64,000 nt of DNA from Azorinus chamasolen (GCA_963576725.1 OY755241.1:27034853-27098852), one strand, 5' to 3'. Counted from the first letter of the stretch, positions 10,701 through 23,816 are shown. The notes: generated from the letters alone by a model not told the origin. Numbers and translations are program-made.

Positions 10701-11207
10701 TTCAATTTCATTTACAATGTTAATCTCCTATAGGCCAGCGTGACATAGAAAAACTGTCAGACCCACTCGGAAAAATACTGTCTTCCTCTACCATAGGCAC
10801 AGAACATCTAGATCAGTGAGCGCTTATTAAATTACGAACATAACGTCATCCGATTGACGTCATCGACTGAATAGATCTGATGCTTGCAATTTGATCAGCA
10901 AACGTCATTTTGACAATTGGTATTGTTTAAATATTTGAGAAATGTCGCGTTATGCGACTATTTCGGAGGAGGATTTGTCAAGATTGGACAGTTAAAATGA
11001 CTCCACCCGCCAGTATTAATTACGCTTAGTGAATAGAAATGTGAAGCTATTCCGCGATTTTTAAGCACCAAGTACATCTAGCTCTATAACTTTTGTTTCA
11101 AACTGTTTATTGTTGTCATTGGATACATATTATTTTGCTGACGAAATTGATCGTGCTGTTCAGTATAATAAAACAAATATCACATCCTATTGAAAGATAC
11201 AGCACGT
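10701..11207. other. No gene recognised
   Basis: No coherent reading frame or tandem repeat. TGACGTCA-like words occur at about 10840-10910, and the right edge leads into the foldback half. Confidence 0.5.
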
Positions 11208-11257
11208 GTTATCAACCCTCGGTATGGTAATGTCCACCTCGGCTAACGCCTCGGGTT
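11208..11257. repeat. Half of a foldback element interrupted by a LINE
   Basis: One arm and the loop motif CCTCGGCTAACGCCTCGG are present. The complementary arm expected to the right was not found after the LINE. Confidence 0.5.
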
Positions 11258-12665
11258 TACAATCAATCAATCAATCAATTATTGCATTCAGCATCTTAAA
11301 ATACTCATAGCAAACATAATGTATACACAGTAGTAAGTACATAACTGATACATCTATCATTTTGCTGAGGAACAAACGTATTGTCAGGTCCATGAAAAGA
11401 ACATATAAAATGTCAAACCTTATGATGACATATACATGTATATGAAGATATACATGGAAATAAACGAAAACTGTTATTCTACTAATCTATTTTTCATGGC
11501 AAAATATACGTACTTAGCAATATTAAAGACGACTCGTTTTGATTTTTCTGAATTTTTTTGTTTTGCAAATTTTGTATAGTTGGCCATTGGCAATGACATC
11601 TTTTTAAATATTTATGTCTTAAATGTCGAAATTTGGGACATACTAACATAAAATGGAGCTCGTGTTCTATAACATTCATATTACATTGCATACATTTTCT
11701 TTCGTCTCTATTAGTCTTAGTGTATCGACCAGTTTTGGTCGCTAAATGATGTCAGGAAAGTCTAAATTTGTACGTGCAATTCTAACCTTTTCTCATTTAT
11801 GAAGTCAAAGTAAGGTTCTAAGAAGAAATCATGTTTAAACAAATAGTATGTTTCTAGTTTCGTTGCATTATAGATATTTAAAAACCATGTTTGTTTATAA
11901 ATTTCGAGAATTCTTGAATTTATCTTTTTGAATTGAAATGCGAGTTTCAAATTGATTCATCCAAATATTTGACATGCCGATAGAGTCTAAAATCATTTTT
12001 ATCTGATGAGCCCAGTTCGAACCGCTGTAGCTGTTATTATTATTTGAGTCACGCTTAAGCGAAGGGTATATTTTAAATAACAGTGACAAATTATTATTTT
12101 TATCCAATATCGAATCATAATGATTTTTCTCATAACACTCAAAGGAACACGACCAAGTTCGCCGTATAAACAATCGAGATTTGTTGATGTTTTAAGGCAT
12201 AGCATGTATCTACAAATTTTATTTTGTATTAGTTTTATATATTTTGCGGGATGATTGCCCCATACTTCAGCACAAAGAATAAATGTAGGTGCTACTAGAC
12301 TATCAAATAGTCGGATGTGGATAATTCGATCTGGTTTAATATAATGGACAAATTATGTAGCACAAATGGCGCATGTTGTGCTATAAGTTTCTGTGTCATA
12401 TGCCAGTTACCATTTTTAAAGAAATACACTCCTAGATATTTGAATGAAGTACCTATTTGTATTGAAATGTTGTTTATATAAACTCGTATCTTGTGTGTCT
12501 CCCTCTTTCAAATACCATTACTTTTGTTTTAGTTTCGTTAGTTTTTAACCACCAATATATCGTATTTGTAAGTTTTCTGGTTTGTAGCTGAATAGTATTC
12601 CGTCGTCCGCGAATAATATCACGAAGAGCTTAAGTTCATCGAAAGTTACAATACATGCTGTCGCT
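11257..12665 (-). mobile_element. 5'-truncated LINE remnant, C-terminal half
   Basis: Minus-strand fragments read FADDGILFSYKPENL (degenerate catalytic box), FKYLGVYFFKNGNW, DSLVAPTFILCAEVWGNHP, and a terminal CCHC-like motif CMQCNMNVIEHELHFMLVCP. Multiple frameshifts. The 3' end is an (ATTG)n tail at 11257-11280. This differs from the LINE at 15.4-17.7 kb in motifs and tail. It is inserted within the loop motif of a foldback element. Confidence 0.7.
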
Positions 12666-12955
12666 CTCAATAGAATGTGATATTTATATACTGTATATAG
12701 GAGCGTACACAGTCTAACCGCTATATCCTGTACAAACGATGCATACAGGAACTGTTTGATCTTCGTCTACTCTGTTTACAAAGGCAAACAAAAGCGAGCG
12801 TATCAGAAGGAGGGTTTAACAAGAAATCATTGTACCATCATGTGTGTAAATATGAGGAATGTGACTGCATAGGACAGGGTGAAAGTCATGCAGATGTCTC
12901 CTAGAGATTTCGCCCTATATTTAGACTGCTAATTACCGATACTGATATAAACTAT

Positions 12956-13185
12956 TATAAACGCTTCTCCTCGCATTTGCAAACAGAGTAGATCCAGATC
13001 AGACGGATCCAGAAGGAGCCGTCTGATCAGGGTCTGCTTTGTTTGCTAATGGACTTATAATAGATCTGACACTACAGTGTTTATCAAAATATCCTGTTTA
13101 CATATATTATCATGAAAATCAACAGATGAATATTCATGATGTCATTTTTTCTTCCAAGAATATGCAACAGGGAAAGAGTTTGGGT
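12956..13185 (-). mobile_element. TTAA MITE, family 1, reverse
   Basis: CGCATTTGCAAACAGAGTAG, CAGACGGATCC hairpin, GAATATTCATGATGTCATTT. Confidence 0.7.
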
Positions 13186-13324
13186 TAGTGATGTTTTACT
13201 GTATATGACTATATGTATCAGCTTTTTTCCATTTTTACCTACATTTTGACCGAATTTGCATTGAATTGTGCGCCTGACTGTACAGTGCATATTATCTGTT
13301 TACATTCTTAACTGATAAGAGACA

Positions 13325-13800
13325 GGCTGAAAAACATACTAGAAACCTTGACCAATAACTGAACATACTAGAAACCTTGGCCAATAATTTAACATAGCAG
13401 AAACCATGGCCAATAACTGAACATACTAGAAATATTAACCAATAATTGAACATGTTAGAAACCTTACTCAATAACTGAACATACTAGAAGCATTGGCCAA
13501 TAGCTTAAAATACTAGAACCATTGACCAATAAATGAACATACTAGAAACCTTGACCAAAGCTTGAACATACTAGAAGCCTTGGCCAATAACTGAACATTC
13601 TAGAAACCTTGATCTAAAACGGAACATACTAGAAGCCTTGGCCAATAACTGAACATTCTAGAAACCTTGCTCTAAAACGGAACATACTAGAAGCCTTGAC
13701 TAATAACTGAACATACTAGAAACCTATACCAATAACTGTACACATTAGAAACCTTGACCAATAATTAAACATACTGTAAACATTTACCAGTAATTAACAA
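13325..13800. repeat. 29-bp minisatellite
   Basis: About 16 degenerate units built on GAACATACTAGAAACCTTG. Confidence 0.9.
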
Positions 13801-14407
13801 CCCACCCTGATGGTTATCATTTGCTGATGTTAGGTTTTGTCATCTCTTGAGACAAGTGTACATCCACGTGTTTAATCATTTTGCTTACTTTGTACAATAT
13901 CAAATTCCAGTTTACAATACCACGTCACTATAAAAGTTATAATATAATGCCATGACAGTGAATGAAATATGGCACCAGCCATATGTTTCAGCTGATGGAC
14001 AATCAGAGATGTAAACACTCGTATAGTCAATACGAGAAAAGGGTTATGACGTTTTATGATGACGTATGGGCATGGAACGTTCTTACCATGACTTACATAA
14101 GCAAATAGAACAGACCCTGGTACGACTGCTCCTACAAGAGCTGTGAGATATTGATCTACTCTGTTTGCCATAGTGCCAAGGACATCTCAATCAAGTAAAT
14201 TGATATTACATGTATTGTTATGGAAAGGGCAGGTATTGCTCTAGACTGTAGCACTTAGACAGACCCTTACAATGCAGTTTAAACATGTCAACCCGAAATA
14301 CGCATTTACTATCATTTATAAACAATGTAGATCCAGATCAGAGGGAATCTCGAAGAGCCTTCTCATCAGGTTCTGCATTGTTTGTTATTCAAAATCCTCT
14401 GACAAGT

Positions 14408-14618
14408 TTAACCCTTTCGGTGCAAAATTTCTAATTGTCGTCTGCAATCCAATTTTGTTAAATCATATGGTAACATATGGAAATGAGATAAATAAATGCA
14501 ATTCTTTTAGGAATAAAGCACAGATATAGAAATAGAGTTTGAGACAAAATGTGACTGCATCTGGGACTGCACTATTTGTCGTGGTGCATTTATGCGACAT
14601 TGGCGGTGAAAGGGTTAA
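14408..14618 (+). mobile_element. TTAA MITE, family 5
   Basis: TTAACCCTTTCGGTGC to GGCGGTGAAAGGGTTAA. Hairpin lost. Confidence 0.75.
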
Positions 14619-14934
14619 TAGCCTTTCTTACTGACTCTATAGCTTAACTCTGATATACTATTCCATTCTGACACTGCCTTATCAACCGGGCCTTTTCTGA
14701 GAATGTACGTAGTTTCGGTACATGGTTGAGTAACCGATCCATAATTTGACATAGATAGCAAGACTATTTTGTCAAAATATTTGTTGACCTTTAGATATAA
14801 CAAGGTCACGGTGGTAGATGTTTATGACTTATTTCCACGTACAATGTCAATAGATAATTTTGATTGGTATTTGTTTAATGTAAAATATGACCAATATAGA
14901 TCTACTACCAATGCTTTGTAGCCGAATTACAGTT

Positions 14935-15365
14935 TATAACATACCGATGTACATGTTCTTTAGCTGAAATAAAGCTTAATACGCCCAATGTACTTAAGCG
15001 GAATGTACAATTAGAATGCACCGGTGTATTTAAGCTGAATGTGTGGTTACTAGATACCAATGTACATCAGCTGAATTTATAGTTAGATACTTTATCTACA
15101 ATGTGCTTTGGCTGAGTGTACGGTTGGAACAAAGCAATACAGTTTAGCCAAATATGCGGTTAGAATGTTCTAATGTACGTTAGCTCAATATACGGGTTCA
15201 ACATATCGATACACTTTAGATAAATTTAGGATTATTATGTACCAATGTAATTCAGCTGAATGTGCGGTGAGAGCATATCAGTATACTCTTTAGCTGAACA
15301 CACAGTTAGAACATACCAATGTACATAACCTGAAATGTACGGTGAGAACTTAATCAATATACATG
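14935..15365. repeat. 39-bp minisatellite, segment 1
   Basis: Degenerate units with ACCAATGTAC and TTAGCTGAATGTACGGTTAG. It ends at the LINE tail and resumes at 17675. Confidence 0.8.
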
Positions 15366-17674
15366 TAGTTATTATTATTATTATTATTATACCACATTTA
15401 TATAGCGCTCTTTTCACACAGGTTATGCGCGTTCAAAAGCGCTTCACATAGACATTTGTTAGGTACAAAACAGGGTATATTCAATGCATATAGAACATTT
15501 AAAATAAACTATATTTAATGCTTATATATAGATAAGAATAATCATAAAAAAGAATTAATTTAGAGCATAGGTAAAACAACTTCATCCTTTCCGTAAGTTT
15601 ATCTGTCTGTATGCTCTATTATATTGTCATTGCACTCAGATCACCAAAAACCTTGAATGTAATATTCTATGCACATTGTCATAACGTCACATTGGGTTTT
15701 TGTTGTTCGTTTATCTAAAACAAAATCTACGTATGTGGAACATTATGTTTGAAAAAGGGGTTTAAAATGTCCAACAGTCATAAAAGAGGGGCAGGATCAA
15801 CACGCTGTGGCTAATGCAGCAGTTATGACAATTGACGATTATTAGCTATGTTTTCTAAACTGTCTTAGTAATATATGTTGAAGAAATGCGTTTTCAGATA
15901 ACTTTTGAAACATGCCAGTAAGCTTGCATCTCTAATGCCTGATGGTAGAGCATTCCAGGGTTTCGAAGCTGCATGCATGAATATTCTCTCATCGTATTTT
16001 ACCTTACAACCTTTTGGTACAACCAACGACAAGGAACTACTTGCTGATCTTAACCCTCTGTGGAGCCTTTACACGTCAAGCATGTCGACAATGTACTTGG
16101 TCCATTCATTGTGCATGGCTTTATAGTGAAAAAGTTTATACGTGAGTGTCAGAATTGCGAATTCAATCCGATGTTGAACCGGAAGCAATTATAATTCCTT
16201 CAAAACCGGCTTGATATGATTATATCGAGATGTCCTGGTTATGGTGCGGGCTGTTGTGTTTTGCACTCTTTGAAATTTCCGCAATGTTTTGTTTGAAATT
16301 CCATGACGCAATAAGTTGCAGTAGTCAGAGAGTTCACCAAAGTCTTGGTAGCAGCAGGTAAGAGGTACTTTCTCATATGACCTGTTCGTCTGAGCTGTGC
16401 ATAACTAGACCTACACACGGAATTGGTGTGTGATGTCATATCCATTTGTGAATCGAGCCATGCACCGAGATTTTTTATACACAAAGATGGTTTGATTTTA
16501 GAGGATCCTAGTTGCACATGAATCTCCTCAGGTAATTCTGTGTTTTTGTATGAAACAGATGACCTCAGTTTTGCGGTATTGCAGTATTGCGCTTCAGCAT
16601 GTTCTGGTTCTTCCAAGAGACTACATCTTTGAGACATTTCTCAACTCGTGATAAAGCTTCTTGTTGACAGGAAATGACTTGGGCTTAAAGGATAAGTATA
16701 ATTGTGAGTCATCGGCATACAAATGGTGGTTCAGCCTTTGGTTTCTGCTGATTGAGCCGACAGGGTTTGTGTACATGATGTAATATTTTGATCCTAGGTC
16801 CGATCCCAGTGGCACGCTATATTTCATGTTAACTAGGTGAACAATGCCCCATCTAATGACATAATTTGTCAGCGGTCATTTAGATAGGAGGTCATCCACT
16901 CAAGGTTTTTTCCAATGATTCTGAAGTCTTTTTCTAGACGTTTCAGCAACGGTTCGTGATCGATAGTGTCAAATGCAGCCGATAAGTCAAGCATCACCAG
17001 AACTGTAATTTCGTTTTTATCTAGTGATTTAAGGATGTCGTTTTGAACTTTCAGAAAAGCAGTTTCTGTTGAATGATGCTTTCGGTATGCTGACTGATGG
17101 TGCTCATGTAGATTGTTTGAGGTCAAGTGGGACTCAATGCGTTTGTCAACCACTTTTCCTAACACTTTAGAGACAAATGGCAGATTTGATACAGGCTTAT
17201 AATTCTTAAGTTCATTTGAATCCAGATCCGATTTCTTTATCAGAAGTCTGACACGTGACCTCTTGAAACGTGTTGGACAATAGGCAGTTTCTAAAGAGGA
17301 GTTTACAATGTTTGTCAATATCGGTAGGAGTTCATCAAGCCATGACTTTAACAGCCATATAGGGATCCAATTCGCAAGACTTCAAGGGGTGTCTTAATGA
17401 TCTACTTCTTCTCCTGTAGCTGTAGCAAACCTTTTCTAAAAGGTTCATTGAATGCTGCATCTCAGTGGTAATCGGCACACAGGAAACAGTGCTTGATGCA
17501 ATATATGCCCGTAGTTTGTACACTTTGTCAACGAAAACGTCACTGAAGTATTGTGCAAGTTGTTTCGATGACGAAGTCTTAGGCACTGAGATGTAACTAG
17601 TTGAACCTAGCAAATGCTTAGTGACTTTGAAAAACGTTTTGAGTCTGCCTGGTATGATTTAACTTTCTCTGAGT
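15366..17674 (-). mobile_element. 5'-truncated LINE (CR1/L2-like non-LTR retrotransposon), defective
   Basis: Minus-strand reading pieces at 17613-17335, 17318-16869, 16827-16621 and 16637-16239 carry, in order, reverse transcriptase motifs: KNYKPVSNLPFVSKVL, HHSTETAFLKVQNDIL, LDLSAAFDTIDHEPLL and the catalytic YADDSQLYLS. Frameshifts and stops separate the pieces, so it is inactive. The 3' end has AGCGCTATATAAATG-like sequence and an (ATA)n tail, typical of CR1/L2 relatives. No 5' ORF1 or endonuclease is present. It interrupts a 39-bp minisatellite on both sides. Confidence 0.8.
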
Positions 17675-17925
17675 ACCAATGTACTTAGCTGAATATTCGA
17701 TTAGAACATATCGATGTATTTTAGCTGAAAGTACGGTTAAAATGTACCAATGTATGATTAGAACATATCAATATACGTTAGCTGAATGTTTGATTGGAAC
17801 GTGCCAATGTACTTAAGCTGGATGTATGAATGGAACATATCTATAAACATAAGCGGAATATATGATCAAAACATATTGATATACATTAGCTGAATGTATG
17901 GTTAGAACGTACCATTGTATGAGAC
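17675..17925. repeat. 39-bp minisatellite, segment 2
   Basis: Same unit as 14935-15365, on the far side of the LINE. Confidence 0.8.
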
Positions 17926-18180
17926 ATGCAGGTAACACCGCATAGAAAACAAACAGCCGCCCAAACAGCACCACGACAAAAAGTAAATGTACATTAAACG
18001 GCACACAGAGACGCACAAAAACATAACAAACAAACGATAGGGGGAGATGGAAGTACCGTCTTGGAACAGTTAGTGACAGATGTCTCTAGGGGTTTAAACC
18101 GGTTTATGGGCGCCCGACCTCACACTAATTCCATCCCCACCCAAAAAGACAAATAGTGTAAATAAACATTTCTCCTCTCC
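17925..18180. repeat. Dispersed repeat, also at 53866-53990
   Basis: Both loci share GCAGG(T/A)AACACC, AACAGCACCAC and AAATGTACAT in the same order. The right part contains GGTTTAAACCGG, which may be the body of another element. Confidence 0.45.
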
Positions 18181-18425
18181 GACTATTCTATAAAATTGAC
18201 TGCAATACCAGGGGTCACGGGTTCGACCAAGTCCTTCGGATGAGTCTATAAACCGAGGTCCGATGTATCAGCGCTTTACACTGAGTATCTAAAAGAACCA
18301 GAGACATTCAGTCGATAATAAGAGTAGGGCATCGCGCCCGGGTTTCTCTGTATCCTCTCCCCTCTCTTGGGCGTCCAATTAGCCCAAAGTGAGCAGAAAC
18401 GGACGTTAGTCAACACAAACAAACA
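18181..18425 (+). mobile_element. tRNA-derived SINE, copy 1
   Basis: B-box-like GGGTTCGACC, central GTAGGGCATCGC and GCGTCCAATTAGC, and an AAAC-rich 3' tail. A reverse-orientation copy lies at 18708-18870. Confidence 0.6.
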
Positions 18426-18707
18426 AAATTGAACGTTCGGTTAGACCATATTTTGTTTTATCAATATAGTTTAGCTGAATGTTTGGTAAGAATATACAAA
18501 TGCATAGCTAGAATGCACAGGTGTAATTAAATACATGTAAATATACGGTTAAAGCATAACAATGCTCCTTAGGTGATTATATGGTTGGAATGTTTTAACT
18601 GAATGTATGGATACAGCGTTGTACATAATGTATTCTTATTTTAATTGAATGTATGGTTAGAAGGTACCAACGTACTTTAGCTGAACGCATTGCTAGGACA
18701 TTTGTTT
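18426..18707. repeat. 39-bp minisatellite, segment 3
   Basis: Same unit, lying between the two inverted SINEs. Confidence 0.7.
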
Positions 18708-18870
18708 GGTTGTGTTAAGTAACGTCATGCCTGCTCACTATGAGCTAATTGGACGCCCCATGCGATGCCCTACTCTAATTATCGATAGAGTTTCCCTGGT
18801 TCTTTTAGATGTCCAGTGTAAGCACTGATGCAATGGACTGACCACTATTTATAAAGTCTCAAACGAAGGA
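18708..18870 (-). mobile_element. tRNA-derived SINE, copy 2 (5' truncated)
   Basis: Reverse complement of the 18.2-kb SINE: TCTAAAAGAACCAGGG, GAGTAGGGCATCGCA, GGCGTCCAATTAGC and an AACACAACCAAAC tail. The pair forms a head-to-head arrangement within a minisatellite field. Confidence 0.6.
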
Positions 18871-19140
18871 CTTTGGTTAGAACATACTAACGTACTTTAG
18901 TTGAATGTTTGGTTAGAACGTATCAACGTACAATAGATGAATGTATGGTTAGAGCGTACCAACGTACATTAGATGAATGTAGGGTTAGCTCTTCAGCTAA
19001 ATGTATGGCTAGAGTGTACCAAAGTATTGAAGTGGAATTTACGGTTAAAACACAATATGTGCATGCAATGCAGCGGCATGTATGTGTTTAGAATGTACAT
19101 TATACCAAAGTACTTTAGCGGAATTTACAATTAGAAAACA
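18871..19140. repeat. 39-bp minisatellite, segment 4
   Basis: Same unit after the second SINE, then a family 6 MITE. Confidence 0.75.
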
Positions 19141-19189
19141 ATTGTTAAACTTGACCAGTGTACTTCATTTGCATCGGAATACTCAAATC

Positions 19190-19399
19190 AGAACACTGGC
19201 TGAGCAAATTATTTTTTTCAGAATGTTTCACCTACTACATTGTCAAAATTCAAGCTATAATCAACATGTCTACCAAAATGCAACCAGGGTGTCAAACAGT
19301 TTGGATCCTGATGAGACGCCGAGTTACTCGGTGTCTCATCTGCATCCAAACTGTTTGCATAGGTAGTCACTCATCCGCCCATAGCAGGCTTAAGGTTAA
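19190..19399 (-). mobile_element. TTAA MITE, family 6
   Basis: GAGCAAATTATTTTTTTCAG to AGCAGGCTTAAGGTTAA. Hairpin GAGACGCCGAGTTACTCGG with GGATCC flanks. Confidence 0.7.
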
Positions 19400-19499
19400 G
19401 ACATGTTGAAGCTTTTAACTGCACGAACGCCATATAAAGAATACTCTAACAGCCTACTGTCTAAATGTTCTCAATTCTTCTTTACTAAACGTTCGGTTT

Positions 19500-19925
19500 C
19501 ATTCTATACAGTAAAGGTTCACTTATGTACTTTATCTACCTGCACGGTTAATATTAATCAATGTTTTGCAATTCACCAATGTATATTAACTACCCGTACG
19601 GTCAACGCTATTCAATGTTTTACAATTCATTATGTACTTTACCTACCGGTACGGTTAATACTGATATTCACTAATGTACTTTACCCATCCTTTCGGTTAA
19701 CACTGATCTTTACCTATCCGCACGGGTAACACTGATCTTCACCAATGTACTTTACCTATCCGCACGGATAACACTGATCTTCACCAATGTACTTTACCTA
19801 TCCGCACAGGTAACACTGATCAAAGTTTTACAATTCACCAATGTACAGTACCTACCCGTATGGTTAACAAGAACCAATTTTACAATTTGCCAATGTGCTT
19901 TACCTACCCGTATGCTTAACACTGA
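19500..19925. repeat. 42-bp minisatellite
   Basis: Units with CACCAATGTACTTTACCTAT and CCGCACGG. Shares CCAATGTACTTTA with the neighbouring 39-bp array. Confidence 0.85.
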
Positions 19926-19959
19926 GCAATTGTTTTGTTTGTTTGCCAAAGTAAAGAAA

Positions 19960-20720
19960 ATGTTGTAGTATCGGAAGGCGTATTTTAGCTGTACTTATGG
20001 TTATACTTGACAAATACATATTCACGGAAATATACAGTTGTAATTGACAAACGTATTTAAAGACACGTCTAATTGACAATTGCATTTCAGTTTATTATGA
20101 TGTACTGATGTACATATACGGTTACAATTGACAAATGCATTTAGCAGAATAGTAAGGTACGATTGACAAATGTATTTCGACTAAATATACGGTTACAATT
20201 AAAACATTTATTTAGCTGAATAGAAAGATACAATTGACAAATGTATTTCAAAAAATATACGGTTACAACTGATAAATGTAGTTTAGCTGAATATTCGATT
20301 AACATTGACAAATGTATTTTAGCTGAATACATGGTTACAATTGTGATATGTATTTCTTTCTGAATATACGATTACGATTTCGTAATATAGTTCAGTTGAA
20401 GTTATGTTAAAATTGATAAAAAATAATTTTAGTTTAGCTGAATATACTATTACCACTGACAAATTAATTTCAGCCGAATATATGATTACAAATGATAAAT
20501 GTATGTTAGCTGAGTAAAACCGCTTATAACTGGCACGTGCATTTAAACTAAATATAAGATTGCATTTCATATTTTTTCAGTTTCAATTGTTAAATGTATT
20601 GCAACTGAATATACAGTAACACTTGATAAATGCATTTCAGTTGAATGTACGATAAAAACTGACACATGAATTTCAGCTGAATAACAAGAGACACGTGCAT
20701 TTCAGCTGACATATACGATT
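19960..20720. repeat. 39-bp minisatellite, variant
   Basis: Units with AATGTATTTAGCTGAATATA and CGGTTACAATTGAC. Close to the 14.9-19.1 kb unit. Confidence 0.85.
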
Positions 20721-21359
20721 TTGAAAGGTGAGTTCATTTATTATACAATTGAAATCCACGAACAAAGACTTTCTTGGGTAGAATTTGTTCTGGGCAGCAA
20801 ACTGTTTGTAACTCTGGTCAGGTCTCTGTTTTATATGCAATGGAAGTAAACTGTTCTTAGTTTTATCCATAAGGACAGGTTTTCAATGCCTCATAAGGCC
20901 AAAACTATAAGTGAATCTGTGATCCAAACAGTTTCGACCCGGTTGAGAAGCCGAGTTTCTCGTCATCCCATCGGGATCTAAACTGAATTAAAACTGGACA
21001 AAACTTGGAAACACGATGAAAACAATAATCTATAAGTCAAAATGTAGTTGGCGGTGAAAGGACCAATCAGACAGATTTGGAAGACAACGAACAGTAAGTC
21101 TGTTGACACCATATAATTTTCGCCTGCACACTGTGGTCTGCTTTAAGTGACAGACTAATATTTTACCCTTTACACTAGGTATATTCTTGCAATGAAAAAT
21201 TATACCATGAGGAATGCTTAATCTTCATTGAAAATTAATGTCATGTCACTATTTGAAATCGCACCTTATAAATGACACGGCTTTTACATGCTATTTTGTT
21301 ATTGTAGTACCATAACTTTCCACTCATATAAACACATTTTCGAGAAGTTTTGACCATTT
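20721..21359. other. No gene recognised; family 6 MITE fragment
   Basis: A GTTTCGACC...GGGATCTAAACTG hairpin fragment at about 20920-20990. The rest shows nothing I can name. Confidence 0.4.
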
Positions 21360-21512
21360 TGATAATGGCAGAACTTAAGGCGAAAGTCTATATTATTTCA
21401 TGAGCAAACATAGCAGACTCGGATCAGACAGCTTCTATAGGAGCCGTCTGATCTGTTCCCAATCTGTTCTCATAGACGTAGAAATATGCAATTATGGAGT
21501 GAATGGTATAAA
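21360..21512 (+). mobile_element. TTAA MITE, family 1, partial
   Basis: ATGAGCAAACATAGCAGACT, hairpin CAGCTTCTATAGGAGCC, TTATGGAGTGAATGG. Confidence 0.65.
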
Positions 21513-21778
21513 AGACAGTTGACCGCTATTTTAAGCTCCACAATAGGGCCCAGAATATAACCTGGTTTTGTGATCACGTGGAACGTATATAGGTGACATT
21601 GAGATATGATAAGAAGTCAAGGAGACATGTACTAGACCCAAATGTTATCAGTGAATATCGAACATGAATGAGGCTATTCATTCTATAAAGATGTGATCCC
21701 TAACACGATCTAAAGTAATGCACATGTTTACCAACCGTTCCCTTTCTCTATACAGCAGAACTACTCGAAGGCCAACAC

Positions 21779-21945
21779 TCAACACTTTACTCCATGACTA
21801 TTCATGTAAAACAAATGACGTCATCAATGTTTATTAGACTAATTGTTATAAGCGGACATGGACACAGTAATGTTTGATCATTACAGAAACTGTAGAATCA
21901 TAATACTTGATGTAATTTAGTGGCCGTTATAGAGAGGTTTTACTG
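21779..21945 (+). mobile_element. Chimeric MITE: family 1 left part, pogo-like right end
   Basis: ACTTTACTCCATGACTATTC then CAGAAACTGTAG, running straight into GGCCGTTATAGAGAGG and TTTTACTGTA. Confidence 0.55.
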
Positions 21946-22234
21946 TATTCCAAATTTCAAAGGGCTATGTTTACCATGAATATTCAGGGTTAACAAAAAA
22001 CTGACAAATTGTGCAGACCCTGGTGCACTGACCAGAGACTGGTTGCGATTGACATTAGTGACATATGTCCCACTATGAATGTGTTAAAGCAGATGTGTGC
22101 TTAATGTAGCATTATACGTAATACAGAAAGCTCCTATCGTAAAAGAGAAAGCTCCGGCATTGCGCTGCCACCTGCTTTAAGAACCAGTAGTCAGACAAGT
22201 TTGGATGATCGTGTTAGAGAGGGTTAGTGTACAT

Positions 22235-22796
22235 TATTAGTTATACAGTTCTTTCCCAGGGTACATGACGATTTATTCCCGGCTGAGGAAAATCATGTTG
22301 CCCGAGCCGTTAGGCGAGGGTTACATGATTTTACCAGCCGGGAATAAACCGTCATGTACCCTGGGAAAGAACTGTATAACGAATTTATTATACTGCAAAG
22401 TTTTACGGTTCGGGTTATTTATATAAATCCATTTTGGCATAATGAATCACTAAACACACTAATTCCCCTAAAAGAGCCCCAATACATTTATTTCTACCCG
22501 AAGGTATCCGAAGTTGTTATATTGTATTTCATCGGCGTTCGTGTTATTATAGATGGCTGGACGATATAATAACTCCTCTAAAAACTGTTTTATTGGTCAT
22601 TTCAAACAATGATGATTTTAATTCATTCCTGCATTGTTTTCTTTACGTATCAATAGTTGTCTATTATGAATTTTTCTATTGTTTATCCGAGTCGAGAGGT
22701 CGGTCTTTTGGTTTCTGACCATAATATGTGGGGCCTGCCATGGGGGATTTCTATGTACCCAATCAGAAGTGAGGATTTTACTTTGCAGTATAATAA
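22235..22796 (+). mobile_element. Hairpin-headed non-autonomous element, copy 1
   Basis: 22240-22380 is a long palindrome starting GTTATACAG and ending CTGTATAAC, with loop CCCGAGCCGTTAGGCGAGGG. The body from 22385 opens TTATTATACTGCAAAGT and closes with its inverse ACTTTGCAGTATAATAA. Other copies at 40.0, 50.4 and 51.0 kb. Confidence 0.75.
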
Positions 22797-23384
22797 TATA
22801 CTGTGCATGTAATGCGCTTTGTTTCACCGGGGTATTTTCGTGCACAAGAAATGCATCTGACGTTGACTCTTACTCTGCTATGAAACATACTGTCTGCTCA
22901 AATATATTCAAGTTATAGTCACCATGTTAAAATATGCAGAACATATATGCAATTCTGCATCTTCGGCTTCTTTATGCATAAGATGTTAAGATTAAATCAT
23001 GTTTAAGAATAACGTCTGTATTTCTAAAGAATGGTAAAAACAAAGGGTTTGTTTTGTGGAGAAATGACGATTTAGGACTCCAGTACGCACCTTTATCTGT
23101 TGATCTGTATATATCGTGTATTTACTTTACTCTATTTATACATATATGTGTGTACAACTTTGTGTTTGGGTTTGAATTAACTCAATTCTTAACAATTATT
23201 GATTGACTTTGATGTATATATTAGTATTATGTTTTTGGTCACCTTCACATTGTATTATATACTTATCCAACAGTAATGTATACGCCGCTCTTGTCAGTAA
23301 AAGTTGATTTTGATTCATTGCTCAACATTTGGATGTGTTGTAGCCATATATGACTATATAAGATTTGATCCATGCCCCGAGGTT

Positions 23385-23638
23385 TTAACCCTTCTCTTGC
23401 TGAATTTTAAAATACATTTCTCTTTCTTTTTCCCATGCCCTGTTGTATAATTACATATATCTTCACTGTGTTCAAGTATTTCGCTATGCAGTCACTGCTG
23501 TGGAGTGCATTGGTTGCACAATCAACTTGTAAATAGTGTAGACCCTGATGAGACAGCTCCTGCAGGAGCTGTCTCATCAGGGTCTTCATGCACTATTTAC
23601 AGGTAGGTATATTGACGTGAATAGCAAGGAACGGTTAA
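23385..23638 (+). mobile_element. TTAA MITE, family 4, complete
   Basis: TTAACCCTTCTCTTGCTG to AGCAAGGAACGGTTAA with a GAGACAGCTCCTGCAGGAGC hairpin. Confidence 0.85.
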
Positions 23639-23699
23639 TCATGATAATCATGATATCGGGTAATTAGTATTCATATGACCATTACTTCTTAAATGAATA

Positions 23700-23816
23700 T
23701 TCAAGGACTATGCAATCAACTTGTAAAGAGTGCAGACCCTGATGAGTATATATCGTCACCTGGGTCTTCACTATTTACAGGAAGTTGTAATGACGTGAAT
23801 AGCAAGCGAAGGGTTA
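23700..23816 (+). mobile_element. TTAA MITE, family 4, right part
   Basis: CAATCAACTTGTAAAGAGTG to AGCAAGCGAAGGGTTAA. Confidence 0.7.

Noticed and set aside
15905..16126. Plus-strand 73-codon frame
   Set aside because: Antisense to the 3' region of the LINE.
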